Positions 1-8,544 of a DNA stretch of 64,000 nucleotides are shown piece by piece. The stretch is from contig NZ_JACIFY010000013.1 in NCBI RefSeq assembly GCF_014197615.1, positions 1 to 64,000 of the forward strand, read 5' to 3'. The notes beneath the pieces were generated by a model that was given only the letters and a program-made list of their open reading frames with translations, ran no database searches and was not told the origin of the DNA. The stretch comes from Rhizobium esperanzae. Its GTDB lineage: Bacteria; Pseudomonadota; Alphaproteobacteria; Rhizobiales; Rhizobiaceae. The position numbers and the translations under genes were made by a program. Positions within the stretch are counted from its first letter, which is position 1, and every line of letters starts with the position of its first letter.

Positions 1-90
1 CGCCCTCTCGCAGTTGCGCTTCTCTTCGTTCGCCATGACCAGCTTACGGTGGGACTTCCACCCACAAGAGTGCGCCCATGCTGGGCGCAC
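1..90 (-). mobile_element. 5' end of a group II intron (class C-like), cut by the window edge
   Basis: Read on the minus strand, the segment begins GTGCGCCCAGC at 90, matching the GUGYG 5' consensus of group II introns, and forms the first hairpin (gtgcgccca/tgggcgcac). From 9 to 90 it matches the 5' end of the complete copy at 20621-20702 with only two mismatches in 82 bases. It starts 5 bases after the T-run of the rpmF terminator, the usual insertion context of class C introns. The rest lies left of the window, so an intron-encoded protein cannot be excluded for this copy. Confidence 0.8.
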
Positions 91-94
91 AATG

Positions 95-123
95 CAAAAA
101 GGCCGGCGTGATGCCGGCCTTGA
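95..123 (-). terminator. Intrinsic terminator of rpmF
   Basis: On the minus strand a perfect stem (aaggccggc / gccggcctt) with a 5-base loop is followed by TTTTT. It lies 33 bases after the rpmF stop. The intron at 1-90 is inserted directly behind its T-run. Confidence 0.9.
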
Positions 124-155
124 AACTTTACGATCGGACAGGCCGGATCGGAAAA

Positions 156-341
156 TTATGCGCTTTCCTTCGGCGTCAGAACCTGACGGCCGCGATACAT
201 GCCGGTCTTCAGGTCGATATGATGCGGGCGACGCAGTTCGCCGGAGTTCTTGTCTTCGACATAGGTCGGAGCCTTCAGCGCGTCTGCCGAACGGCGCATA
301 CCGCGCTTGGACGGGCTTGTTTTTCTCTTCGGTACAGCCAT
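156..341 (-). CDS. rpmF: 50S ribosomal protein L32
   Basis: This 61-residue basic protein is bL32, a component of the large ribosomal subunit. It opens with [18 protein letters not shown], the hallmark N-terminus of the family, and has the usual alphaproteobacterial length and C-terminus (YRGRQVL). The ATG at 341 is preceded by GTAAGAGAA, an acceptable ribosome-binding site; an in-frame upstream extension has no support. The gene stands alone, with its own intrinsic terminator at 95-123. Nothing suggests a zinc-binding variant, as no cysteine pair is present. Confidence 0.97.
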
Positions 342-497
342 TTCTCTTACTCCACTTGCGGGCAAAACATTCCCACGGCCAGACTGGCGGCCGAAACGGA
401 CATGTCGCGATTTCGGAAATTTTGCGCGCTTATACATGCAAGGGGCGGCCTTGACCAGTCCCCATCCATATTTTTTGCGGAAGCGATGATTCCCGGT

Positions 498-1145
498 TCA
501 GACTTCGTCTTCCGCCACGATCCAACGCTCGGCGCGGGCCGCCTCTTCCCATTTCCGCCAGGCCGGATGCGCCTTCATGGTCTTCATATAGGCGAGCGTA
601 TCGTCCCGGCTGACGAGGTCATAAATATCGAACCGGTTGACGACGGGCGCAAACATCGCATCCGCACCGCTGAACGCGCCAAAGAGAAACGGTCCGCCGG
701 ATTGCTGCAGCAGGCCTCGCCAGATCGTCTCGATACGATTGACATCGGCATCGACACCATCCGGCAAGACGATCCTGGCCTTTGGCCGGCGGATATTCAT
801 CGGGCAGGCGCCGCGCAGAGCCCGGAAGCCCGAGAGCATTTCCATCGACACCGAACGGGCGACCGCGCGTGCGGCACGATCGCCCGGCCAAAGACCTGCC
901 TCCGGATAAAGCTCGGCGGCATATTCGATGATCGCCAGCGATTCCCAGATCTTCAAAGCGCCGTGCTGCAGGACCGGCACGTTGCCGCTCGGCGAAATGG
1001 CCTTGATGTCGGGATTGCCGGCGGGATAGTCGAAGGGGATCAGGACCTCCTCGAAATCGATGCCGCCGCCCGTCAGCGCCATCCAGGGTCGGAACGACCA
1101 GGAGGAATAATTCTTGTTGGCGATGTAAAGCGTCGGCCTGTCCAT
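498..1145 (-). CDS. Glutathione S-transferase family protein
   Basis: The 215-residue protein has the two-domain GST layout. The N-terminal thioredoxin-like domain begins TLYIANKNYSSWSFRPW, where the Ser-Ser-Trp segment is typical of a bacterial GST subgroup with a catalytic serine. It continues to a GNVPVLQ cis-proline motif and an ESLAIIEY glutathione-binding segment near residues 55-75. The C-terminal part is helical. The start at 1145 has a GGGAGAAG ribosome-binding site. It follows the 2H phosphoesterase gene on the same strand by only 13 bases, so the two are probably co-transcribed. The physiological substrate cannot be read from the sequence. Confidence 0.88.
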   Translation of the reverse strand: MDRPTLYIANKNYSSWSFRPWMALTGGGIDFEEVLIPFDYPAGNPDIKAISPSGNVPVLQHGALKIWESLAIIEYAAELYPEAGLWPGDRAARAVARSVSMEMLSGFRALRGACPMNIRRPKARIVLPDGVDADVNRIETIWRGLLQQSGGPFLFGAFSGADAMFAPVVNRFDIYDLVSRDDTLAYMKTMKAHPAWRKWEEAARAERWIVAEDEV

Positions 1146-1158
1146 GGGCTTCTCCCGT

Positions 1159-1881
1159 TCAGGTGTTGAAATCGAAGATCAGCAATTCGTGGAAATGGTT
1201 CATGTCCTCGAACACGCAGAAGGCCGGCGGCGTCAACTCGAAAACGGGGGCCTTGCGGCGGATATCTTCGGCCACGTCGGTGAGCATAGCCTGCCAGCGA
1301 GGCAAGGCTTCGTCCTCCAGCCGTTCTATCGGATAGGCGAAGGTCATGTGAAACTTGTAGTCCTCGTGGTTCGGCTGGCGATAGCCGAGAAGATCGGCAA
1401 AGGCATTGCGCCAGGCACGCATGATCCTGCGGTCCCTTTCCGTCGCCCCGTCGACGAGCAGGCCCGACGGGCGAGCTTCGACGACGGCGACATCGAAGGG
1501 ATCGGCCATCGAGAAGCCTTCGAGTCGCGCCGCCATCAGCGCGGTCATGTCGTCGATCGGCGTCTCGAGCGGAAGATCGCCCGGCCAGGCGTTCTCCCGG
1601 CGCCGGGTCTCGATGATGCCTTCGAAAAGCGTCATGTGCAGACTCGAGATCGGCGTGAACAGGAATTGCTGCGCCTCCGGCATCGCCAGATATGTTTCGC
1701 GCGCCTCGATCAGCATCGCCTGGGTCTGCGAGCCTTTCTCAACATGGCAGACGATGGTGTTGCCGGCCTCCGGCAGGAAACCTCCGACCTTGCGGTAGCG
1801 GCTGCCGAGATGAGCGGGCGGGTGCGGATTGTGTGTCTTCGAATAAACAAGAAGCTCGGGAGAATACGTCGTGACGGTCAT
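1159..1881 (-). CDS. DUF1868-type 2H phosphoesterase superfamily protein
   Basis: The 240-residue protein carries two H-x-T motifs, SLHMTLFEG near residue 82 and KFHMTFAYP near residue 190, the twin catalytic signature of the 2H phosphodiesterase / RNA-ligase-like superfamily. The length and the VYSKTHNPHPP and LGSRYR segments at the N-terminus fit DUF1868. Members hydrolyse or transfer cyclic phosphodiesters in RNA or nucleotides, but the substrate of this subgroup is unknown to me. It is the first gene of a two-gene unit with the downstream GST. The ATG at 1881 lies about 35 bases from a run of weak hairpins and has no strong Shine-Dalgarno. Confidence 0.8.
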   Translation of the reverse strand: MTVTTYSPELLVYSKTHNPHPPAHLGSRYRKVGGFLPEAGNTIVCHVEKGSQTQAMLIEARETYLAMPEAQQFLFTPISSLHMTLFEGIIETRRRENAWPGDLPLETPIDDMTALMAARLEGFSMADPFDVAVVEARPSGLLVDGATERDRRIMRAWRNAFADLLGYRQPNHEDYKFHMTFAYPIERLEDEALPRWQAMLTDVAEDIRRKAPVFELTPPAFCVFEDMNHFHELLIFDFNT

Positions 1882-1977
1882 GGGCGACTCAGGAGTTCTG
1901 ATGGGACTGCGTCAGCCCATATGGCAGAACCAAGAATGTCAGATGACGCTCACCATCTCCAATAACAAGTTCCGATC

Positions 1978-2715
1978 TCAGTCATAGATGCACTTGATGT
2001 AGTCGCCAGAACCCTGCGCCCGCCGCTCGATCACGCCCGCAAGCCGGCGAAGACCTCGTCCGGGCTTGCCGGCATTGCGATCGATCGGGTTCGGCAGCGA
2101 AACCGCAAGCAGCGATGCCTGGCGCCGCGTCAGCTTCGAGGCCGGCACCTTGAAATGGTGCTGGGCCGCCGCCTCGATGCCGTAAATGCCGGGACCCCAT
2201 TCGGCGATGTTGAGATAGATTTCCATCAGCCGCCGTTTCGACAGGACGAAATCCGTGGAGACGGCCAGCGGAAGCTCCATCGCCTTGCGCACGAAGGAGC
2301 GGCTGTTCCAGAGAAACAGGTTCTTGGCCGTCTGCATCGGGATGGTGCTGCCGCCGCGCGTCGCCTGGCCCTTCAGCGTATCCTCGACCAGCATGCGCAT
2401 CTCGGCCCAGTCGACGCCGCCATGGAAGCAATATTGCCCATCCTCGGACATCATCACCGATTGCACCAGAACCGGAGAGATCTCATCTAGCGACACCCAT
2501 CGACGGTCATAGCCGCGCAACAGCACGAGATCGCGCAGCATCAGCGTCGAGACCGGATGAATGAAGGGCAGCAGGTAGAAGAAGATCAGCGCATAGGGAA
2601 GGATCAGCAGGGCCAGCACCGCAAGGACAATGCGTTTCAACACACGCCGGTCTCCGAACCATCGCCGCTCGGCCGGCGCCTCGACGCTGTCCTCTATCTC
2701 TGGCGCTATATCCAA
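1978..2715 (-). CDS. mtgA: Monofunctional biosynthetic peptidoglycan transglycosylase
   Basis: MtgA polymerises lipid II into glycan strands at the outer face of the inner membrane. The 245-residue protein has one N-terminal membrane anchor (about residues 28-52) followed by a GT51 domain. The EDGQYCFHGGVDW segment holds the catalytic Glu, and GGSTIPMQTAKNLFL and RRLMEIYLNIAEWG are the other hallmark motifs. There is no penicillin-binding transpeptidase domain, which separates it from class A PBPs. The predicted start is TTG at 2715, preceded by GGGGACA; no in-frame ATG lies before the membrane segment. It is divergent from ispA. Confidence 0.93.
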   Translation of the reverse strand: MDIAPEIEDSVEAPAERRWFGDRRVLKRIVLAVLALLILPYALIFFYLLPFIHPVSTLMLRDLVLLRGYDRRWVSLDEISPVLVQSVMMSEDGQYCFHGGVDWAEMRMLVEDTLKGQATRGGSTIPMQTAKNLFLWNSRSFVRKAMELPLAVSTDFVLSKRRLMEIYLNIAEWGPGIYGIEAAAQHHFKVPASKLTRRQASLLAVSLPNPIDRNAGKPGRGLRRLAGVIERRAQGSGDYIKCIYD

Positions 2716-2851
2716 TGTCCCCAGCCCGATTTCGCTCCTATCGTTCTCATAACCCCTGTGCGCCGCTTATGCCAGAGCACAGAGGGAATCTTGCCCCCGC
2801 CATCGACAATTCCGTTGCAAGCGGCTGTGCGCTCATGTCAAACAGCGCCCC

Positions 2852-3766
2852 ATGGACGCGAACCGGGACACTTTCGAGACGAGGCTGAAGCACAACGCCC
2901 ACGAAATTGAGGCGCTGCTCGACATATTGCTGTCACCAGCGACCCTTTCCGATGAAATCGCCAGACCCGAAACCCTGCGCAGCGCCATGCACTATGCCGT
3001 GCTGAACGGCGGCAAGCGGCTGCGCCCGTTCCTGGTCGTCGAAAGTGCAGCCCTTCTCGGCGGCGACGCCGGGGCGGCCCTTCGGGTCGGCGCAGCGCTG
3101 GAATGCGTCCACTGCTATTCGCTGGTGCATGACGATCTGCCGGCCATGGACGATGATGATCTGCGCCGCGGCAAACCGACGGTCCACATCAAGTTCGACG
3201 AAGCCACCGCGATCCTCGCAGGCGACAGCCTGCTGACCTATGCCTTCGACATTGTCGCCGCGCCGGAAACGGCCCTTCCCGATACGAGCAAGGCAGCGCT
3301 GGTGCTGGCTCTTGCCCGCGCTGCCGGTCTCGGCGGCATGGCGGGCGGCCAGGCGCTCGATCTTGCAGCGGAAAGACAGGCCCCCGACGAGGACGGCATC
3401 ATCCGCCTGCAGGCGATGAAAACCGGTGCGCTGATCCGCTTTGCCTGCGAGGCCGGTGCCATCATCGCGGCGGGCTCACCGGACGATCGCCAGCGCCTGC
3501 GCGCCTTCGGCGAGAAGATCGGCCTTGCCTTCCAGCTCGCCGACGACATCCTCGACCTGACGTCGGACACCGCAACCATGGGCAAGGCGACCGGCAAGGA
3601 TGCGGCCCGCGGCAAGGGAACGCTTGTCGCCCTGCACGGCATGGAATGGGCCGAGACCGAGCTTCGCCGGCATGTCCACGACGCCGAGGCACTGCTTGCC
3701 CCCTACGGCGCCCGCGCCTCGATCCTCACCGCCGCAGCGCGTTTCATCGCCGACCGAAAGAGCTGA
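2852..3766 (+). CDS. ispA: Polyprenyl synthetase (farnesyl diphosphate synthase type)
   Basis: The enzyme condenses IPP with allylic diphosphates, giving FPP for undecaprenyl phosphate and quinone synthesis. The 304-residue protein has the first aspartate-rich motif DDLPAMDDDDLRRGK near residue 97 and the second DDILD near residue 230. The upstream GGKRLRPFL segment binds the diphosphate. The two-residue insertion in the first DDxxD motif and the length fit bacterial short-chain (type II) FPP synthases rather than long-chain octaprenyl enzymes. It is convergent with hisC (7-base gap). ispG of the MEP pathway lies 1 kb away but on the other strand, so the isoprenoid genes are linked but not in one operon. 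Confidence 0.93.
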   Translation: MDANRDTFETRLKHNAHEIEALLDILLSPATLSDEIARPETLRSAMHYAVLNGGKRLRPFLVVESAALLGGDAGAALRVGAALECVHCYSLVHDDLPAMDDDDLRRGKPTVHIKFDEATAILAGDSLLTYAFDIVAAPETALPDTSKAALVLALARAAGLGGMAGGQALDLAAERQAPDEDGIIRLQAMKTGALIRFACEAGAIIAAGSPDDRQRLRAFGEKIGLAFQLADDILDLTSDTATMGKATGKDAARGKGTLVALHGMEWAETELRRHVHDAEALLAPYGARASILTAAARFIADRKS

Positions 3767-3773
3767 GAGGCAG

Positions 3774-4835
3774 TCAGACTGCCAGGATCGCCTTGAGAGC
3801 GGAAACGAGACGGGCACATTCCTCGTCCGTGCCGATGCTGATGCGCAGGAAATCCGAAATACGCGGCTTGGCGAAATGCCGGATGAGAACGCCACGCTCC
3901 CGCAGGGCCGCCTGCAGCGCAGCGCCCGACCGGCTGTCGTGCTGTGCGAAAACGAAATTCGCCTGAGACGGCAGCACCTGGAAAGCCAGCGCTTCGAGTT
4001 CCCGGACGAGATCCTCCCGGCTGGCGATAAGCTTTCGCCGGCAGGTCTCGAACCATGCTTCGTCCTTGATCGCCGCCGTCGCGGCGACCTGCGCCAGACG
4101 ATCGAGCGGATAGGAATTGAAGCTGTCCTTGACCCGCTCCAGCGCCTCGATCAGCTCCCGCTGCCCCAGCGCGAAACCGACGCGCAGGCCCGCAAAGGAG
4201 CGGGATTTCGACAGGGTCTGAATAACCAGCAGATTGGGATATCGGGAAATGAGCGGGATGGCGCTTTCACCGCCGAAATCGACATAGGCTTCGTCGATCA
4301 CAACGACGGCGTCCGGATGGGTGGCGACAAGCGCCTCAATGTCGGCAAGCGGCAGGCCGATGCCGGTCGGCGCATTCGGATTGGGAATGATGATCGCGCC
4401 GCACGGCCTGTCGTAATCCGCCAGCCGGATCTGGAACCTGTCGTCGACAGGCACTTCGATCGCTTCGATATCGTATAGCAGGCTATAGGTCGGATAGAAG
4501 CTGTAGCTGACGTCGGGATAGAGAAGCGGCAGCTCGTGCTTCAACAGCGCCTGAAACGCATGGGCAAGGACCTCGTCGGAGCCATTGCCGACAAACACTT
4601 CCTCCGCCGTCAGACCGTGACGGGCAGCGATCGTCTCGCGCAATTCCGTGGCCGCCGGATCGGGATAGAGCCGAAGACGATCGTCCGCGGCCTGCGCGAT
4701 CGCCTCGAGCGCCTTTGGAGACGGCCCATAGGGATTCTCGTTGGTGTTGAGCTTGACCAGGCCGGGAATACGGGGCTGCTCCCCCGCGACATAGGGCCGA
4801 AGCTTGCCGATGATATCAGACCAGTATCGGCTCAT
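3774..4835 (-). CDS. hisC: Histidinol-phosphate aminotransferase
   Basis: HisC is a PLP-dependent class II aminotransferase acting in histidine synthesis (imidazole-acetol phosphate to histidinol phosphate). The 353-residue protein shows KLNTNENPYGPSP at the N-terminus, VFVGNGSDE for PLP phosphate binding, VVIDEAYVDF, and QTLSKSRSFAGLRVG, whose Lys forms the Schiff base. Starting at ATG 4835, it lies 16 bases downstream of ispG on the same strand, so the two are probably co-transcribed. The paralogous aromatic aminotransferases of this fold cannot be told apart with certainty by eye, and no other his genes are nearby. Confidence 0.9.
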   Translation of the reverse strand: MSRYWSDIIGKLRPYVAGEQPRIPGLVKLNTNENPYGPSPKALEAIAQAADDRLRLYPDPAATELRETIAARHGLTAEEVFVGNGSDEVLAHAFQALLKHELPLLYPDVSYSFYPTYSLLYDIEAIEVPVDDRFQIRLADYDRPCGAIIIPNPNAPTGIGLPLADIEALVATHPDAVVVIDEAYVDFGGESAIPLISRYPNLLVIQTLSKSRSFAGLRVGFALGQRELIEALERVKDSFNSYPLDRLAQVAATAAIKDEAWFETCRRKLIASREDLVRELEALAFQVLPSQANFVFAQHDSRSGAALQAALRERGVLIRHFAKPRISDFLRISIGTDEECARLVSALKAILAV

Positions 4836-4851
4836 GCGAATTTCCGGGCCT

Positions 4852-6102
4852 TCATTCCGCCGCCGTCCGCTGGCCGAAGCGCTTCTCGATATAGTCGACG
4901 ACGAGCGCCTCGAAATCGGCGGCGATATTGGGGCCGCGCAGCGTCAGCGCCTTCTTGCCGTCGATAAAGACGGGGGCGGCCGGCGTCTCGCCGGTGCCCG
5001 GGAGCGAAATGCCGATATCGGCGTGTTTGCTTTCCCCCGGCCCGTTGACGATGCAGCCCATGACGGCGACGTTCAGCGCTTCGACGCCCGGATATTTCTC
5101 GCGCCAGATCGGCATGTTCTTGCGGATGTCGTTCTGGATGTTCTGGGCCAGTTCCTGGAAGACTGTCGAGGTCGTGCGCCCGCAGCCGGGACAGGCGGCA
5201 ACGACGGGTATGAACTGGCGGAAGCCCATGACCTGCAGGATTTCCTGCGCCACCTGGACTTCGCGCGTGCGGTCGCCGTTCGGCTCGGGCGTCAGCGACA
5301 CGCGGATCGTATCGCCGATGCCCTGCTGCAGCACGAAGCCCATCGCCGCCGACGAGGCGACGATGCCCTTGGTGCCCATGCCGGCCTCGGTCAGGCCGAG
5401 ATGCAAAGCATGATTGGAGCGTTCGGCGAGCATCGAATTGACGGCGATCAGGTCCTGGACCTGGCTGACCTTGGCCGACAGGATGATGCGGTTGCGCGGC
5501 AGGCCGATCTCTTCAGCAAGGGCTGCCGAAAGCAGCGCCGACTGCACGATCGCTTCACGCGTTACCTGCCGGGCCGAAAGCGGCGATCCGGCTGCGGCGT
5601 TCTGATCCATAAGCGCCGTCAAGAGATCCTGATCGAGCGAGCCCCAGTTGACGCCGATGCGCACCGGCTTGTCGTAGCGGATCGCCATCTCGATGATCTC
5701 GGCGAACTGCTTGTCCTTCTTGTCCTTGAAGCCGACATTGCCGGGATTGATGCGGTATTTCGCCAGCGCTGCCGCACAATCCGGATGATCGGCAAGCAGC
5801 TTGTGGCCGATATAATGAAAGTCGCCGATCAGCGGCACGTCCATACCGAGCCGCAGCAACCGCTCACGGATCTTCGGCACGGCAGCCGCACTCTCGTCGC
5901 GGTCGACGGTGATGCGCACCAGCTCCGAGCCCGCCCGGTGGAGGGCCGCGACCTGGGCGACGGTCGAATCGATATCGGCCGTATCGGTATTCGTCATGGA
6001 TTGCACGACGACCGGCGCCCCGCCGCCGACGATAACGCCGCCGACATCGACGGCAACGGAAGCGCGGCGCGGTTTCGGATCAAAATCGGCGGCTGAAGAC
6101 AT
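4852..6102 (-). CDS. ispG: 4-hydroxy-3-methylbut-2-enyl-diphosphate synthase (flavodoxin type)
   Basis: IspG (GcpE) is the 4Fe-4S enzyme that converts MEcPP to HMBPP in the MEP isoprenoid pathway. The protein of about 416 residues has VVVQSMTNTDTADID near the N-terminus, a TIM-barrel region with LVRITVDRDE and IGVNWGSLDQ, and a C-terminal cluster domain with CPGCGR and an MGCIVNGPGE motif that together supply the three Cys ligands. I chose ATG 6102; GTG 6117 is in frame five residues earlier, and neither has a strong ribosome-binding site. It is first in a probable ispG-hisC transcript. Hairpin repeats at 6125-6226 occupy its upstream region. Confidence 0.95.
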   Translation of the reverse strand: MSSAADFDPKPRRASVAVDVGGVIVGGGAPVVVQSMTNTDTADIDSTVAQVAALHRAGSELVRITVDRDESAAAVPKIRERLLRLGMDVPLIGDFHYIGHKLLADHPDCAAALAKYRINPGNVGFKDKKDKQFAEIIEMAIRYDKPVRIGVNWGSLDQDLLTALMDQNAAAGSPLSARQVTREAIVQSALLSAALAEEIGLPRNRIILSAKVSQVQDLIAVNSMLAERSNHALHLGLTEAGMGTKGIVASSAAMGFVLQQGIGDTIRVSLTPEPNGDRTREVQVAQEILQVMGFRQFIPVVAACPGCGRTTSTVFQELAQNIQNDIRKNMPIWREKYPGVEALNVAVMGCIVNGPGESKHADIGISLPGTGETPAAPVFIDGKKALTLRGPNIAADFEALVVDYIEKRFGQRTAAE

Positions 6103-6124
6103 GAAGAGTTCTTGCACCCCTAAA

Positions 6125-6226
6125 GCATGTCGCGCAAAAGTGCGCAGCGGTTTTGCGACAACGACATGCGTAAAACAAAGACCTAAAGCGCGAGGAGCGA
6201 ATCTGAAAGATTGCGGCGCGCTTTAG
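6125..6226. repeat. Two intergenic hairpin repeats between ispG and the MFS gene
   Basis: The first hairpin (6125-6169) has an 8-bp outer stem (gcatgtcg / cgacatgc) and a 7-bp inner stem (cgcaaaa / ttttgcg). The whole element recurs in inverse orientation at 12086-12129. The second (6183-6226) has a perfect 10-bp stem (ctaaagcgcg / cgcgctttag). Relatives with other stems are found at 43571 and 53306. Confidence 0.8.
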
Positions 6227-6301
6227 AAACAGTGCCTTTCAGGTGGATCATGACCGCTTTCTTGTCAACCGCCCCCGATATCACTTTTGTCTGGAGGCGG
6301 C

Positions 6302-7495
6302 TCAATGGCCACCCCCGGAGACCCCATCGGCATAATGAGCCAGCTTGGAGAACGCCAGGACGACCAGCAACAGCACCGGCAGCGCCATGAAAACGACGGC
6401 AAAACCGATATGCTCGGCGACGAAGCCGATCAGCGACGGCGCAACCAGCATGCCGGAATACCCCATGGTCGTAACCACGGAAATGCCGATGCCGGGCTTG
6501 AGACCGGGGATATTGCCCGCCGCCGAGAAGGCGATCGGCACCATGTTGGAAATGCCGATACCGCAAAAGGCAAAGCCCAGAATGGCAAGCTCGGCATTGG
6601 GCGCCATGCCTGCAAGCAGCATGCCGACAATCGCAAACAGCGTGCAGATCCTCAGCGTCTTGACGCCGCCGAGACGATCGCGCACCAGGTCGCCGGCAAA
6701 GCGCATGATCGCCATGGTCGCCGAAAAGGCTGCGAATCCAAGACCGGAGAGCGCCACGGAGGCGTCCATTTCCTGCCGCAGATAGAGCGCGCCCCAGTCC
6801 AGGACGGCACCTTCCGGCACCATGGAGAACAAGGCCATCAATCCGAGCAGCCAGGGCAGCGGCACCATCGGCAGCTTGGTTTTTTCCTTTTTGGTATCGG
6901 GATGCGGCGGATCCGCCAGGATCATCGGCCATGCCAGAGCGAGGAAGATCGCCGCCAGCACCGTCGCCAGCTGCGCATGGCCGAGAATGCCGAGCTTGGA
7001 AATCACGATGCCGCCGAGGCCGGAACCGATCAGCCCGCCAAGGCTCCAGAAAGCGTGGCAGGACGACATGATGGCGCGGCGCATGGATTTCTCGACCGAC
7101 ACCGCATTGGCATTCATCGCCACATCCATCGCGCCGATGAAGCCGCCGAACAGGAAGAGCGAGATGGCCCCGGTGATCACATTCGGCGCGAGCGTCAATG
7201 CCATCAGCAGCGGCAGCACGCCAACCGCCGTCGCCCGAACGACGACACGCGAGCCGTGTCTGGCGATCTGCGCGCCGGCGATCGGCATCATGACAAGCGA
7301 GCCGAGGCCGAAGACAAGGATCATCAGCCCGAGCTCGAACTTGGAGAGATCAAGTCGCTCGGCAAAATCCGGGATTTTCGGCGCCCAGCAGCCGACGACG
7401 AAACCGTTCATGAGAAAAAGCAGGGAAACCGCCGCCCTGCTTCTGGTGATGAAGCCGCTTCGGGCTCCCCGTGGCGCACTCACATGACTGTCCAT
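6302..7495 (-). CDS. MFS transporter (YbjJ-like, 12 TM)
   Basis: The 397-residue protein is almost entirely hydrophobic, with about 12 membrane segments in two halves. The first begins AAVSLLFLMNGFVVGCWAPKIPDFA, a pattern seen in YbjJ-like major facilitator permeases of unknown substrate. A loop rich in Lys (TKKEKTK near residue 195) separates the halves. The ATG at 7495 has a GAGGAAAG ribosome-binding site; longer in-frame starts run into charged, low-quality sequence overlapping the DeoR gene. It lies 64 bases downstream of the DeoR-family gene on the same strand, suggesting that the regulator controls this permease. The substrate cannot be inferred. Confidence 0.85.
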   Translation of the reverse strand: MDSHVSAPRGARSGFITRSRAAVSLLFLMNGFVVGCWAPKIPDFAERLDLSKFELGLMILVFGLGSLVMMPIAGAQIARHGSRVVVRATAVGVLPLLMALTLAPNVITGAISLFLFGGFIGAMDVAMNANAVSVEKSMRRAIMSSCHAFWSLGGLIGSGLGGIVISKLGILGHAQLATVLAAIFLALAWPMILADPPHPDTKKEKTKLPMVPLPWLLGLMALFSMVPEGAVLDWGALYLRQEMDASVALSGLGFAAFSATMAIMRFAGDLVRDRLGGVKTLRICTLFAIVGMLLAGMAPNAELAILGFAFCGIGISNMVPIAFSAAGNIPGLKPGIGISVVTTMGYSGMLVAPSLIGFVAEHIGFAVVFMALPVLLLVVLAFSKLAHYADGVSGGGH

Positions 7496-7559
7496 TTTCG
7501 GTCTTTCCTCACTACCGGGCTTGGGAGCGCCCGTTTTTCTCAAACTCTCTAACGGCGGC

Positions 7560-8336
7560 TCAGTTCGTTTTTTCAGCGATGACGGTCCTGCATCCACGCT
7601 CGCGGTAACCCGCAAGAACGGCCGGATCGGCATCGTGCTCGACAACAAGGCATTCGCAATGCGCAACCGGCAGGATGCTGTGCGGCGCAGCCGTGCCGAA
7701 CTTCTCCGAGGTGACCGCCGCCAGCACTTTTCTGCTCCTCGATGCGGCAAACCGCTTGAATTCGGCATCTTCGAAGCCGAACGCGGTGATGCCGGCTTCG
7801 AGATCGACGCCGCAAGCGCCGAGAATGCAGAGATCGGGTGAAATCTGCTCCATATCCCGCAAGGCCTTGGCGCCGAGCGCCCCGCCCGTCTGCCGGTCCA
7901 CCATGCCGCCGATCAGGATGACGTTGACGGCAGGCTTGTCGATGAGCGCTGCGGCAATCACCGGCGCATTCGTCGCGGCTGTCAATTCGAGTTCGGCCGG
8001 CAAGGCATTGGCAATTGCCAGATTGGTGCTGCCGGCATCGAAAAACACGCACGAACCGGCAGCGATCTGCTCGGCCGCAGCGCGCGCCAGCGCCTGCTTC
8101 CGATCGGCGGCAAAACCGACGCGCTGCGTCAGGCTTCCGTGCGCCGGCGAAACCGGCAATGCGCCGCCGTAAACTCGCTCGCAAAGGCCCGCCGCCGCCA
8201 TTTCGCGCAGATCGCGCCGCACCGTATCCTCGGAGACGCCGAATTCGAGCGCAAGTTCCGCCGCCAGCACGCGGCCATTGAGCCGCAGCCTGTCCGAAAT
8301 TACGCCCTGACGCTCTCGCAACAAAAAATCCTGCAT
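7560..8336 (-). CDS. DeoR/GlpR family transcriptional regulator
   Basis: The 258-residue protein has an N-terminal DeoR-type winged helix: RERQGVISDRLRLNGRV, then FGVSEDTVRRDLREM as recognition helix, followed by the usual VYGGALP hinge near residue 60. The C-terminal DeoR sensor domain (about 80-240) contains DAGSTNLAIA and the LIGGMVDRQTGGALG segment, which bind phosphorylated sugars in characterised members. It is probably a repressor of itself and the downstream MFS gene. The ATG at 8336 is chosen because the helix-turn-helix begins right after it. Paired ACGTGCA repeats upstream (8369-8396) are candidate operators. Confidence 0.9.
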   Translation of the reverse strand: MQDFLLRERQGVISDRLRLNGRVLAAELALEFGVSEDTVRRDLREMAAAGLCERVYGGALPVSPAHGSLTQRVGFAADRKQALARAAAEQIAAGSCVFFDAGSTNLAIANALPAELELTAATNAPVIAAALIDKPAVNVILIGGMVDRQTGGALGAKALRDMEQISPDLCILGACGVDLEAGITAFGFEDAEFKRFAASRSRKVLAAVTSEKFGTAAPHSILPVAHCECLVVEHDADPAVLAGYRERGCRTVIAEKTN

Positions 8337-8366
8337 GTTTCTACCGGGTGAATATCGCAAATACGT

Positions 8367-8422
8367 AAAACGTGCATAAACACTGATGAACGTGCAGGCA
8401 ATATGCGCGATCACACGTTTTC
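8367..8422. promoter_or_regulatory. Candidate DeoR-family operator region
   Basis: The octamer AACGTGCA occurs twice (8369-8376 and 8389-8396), exactly 20 bp apart, about two helical turns. A nearby AAAACGT (8367) has an inverted partner ACGTTTT at 8415. The site lies 30-85 bases upstream of the DeoR-family gene and upstream of the divergent DMT gene. Function is inferred only from position and repetition. Confidence 0.4.
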
Positions 8423-8544
8423 TGACATTAGGAAACAAAGCGCCACCGGAGCGACATATCGCCTCTTGACCGGTTCAGGGCCGGAGAATATCGATCTGAT
8501 ATTCTCAGGTCCCCGCCGCCATACCGCCATCTGGTGCATTCCCC

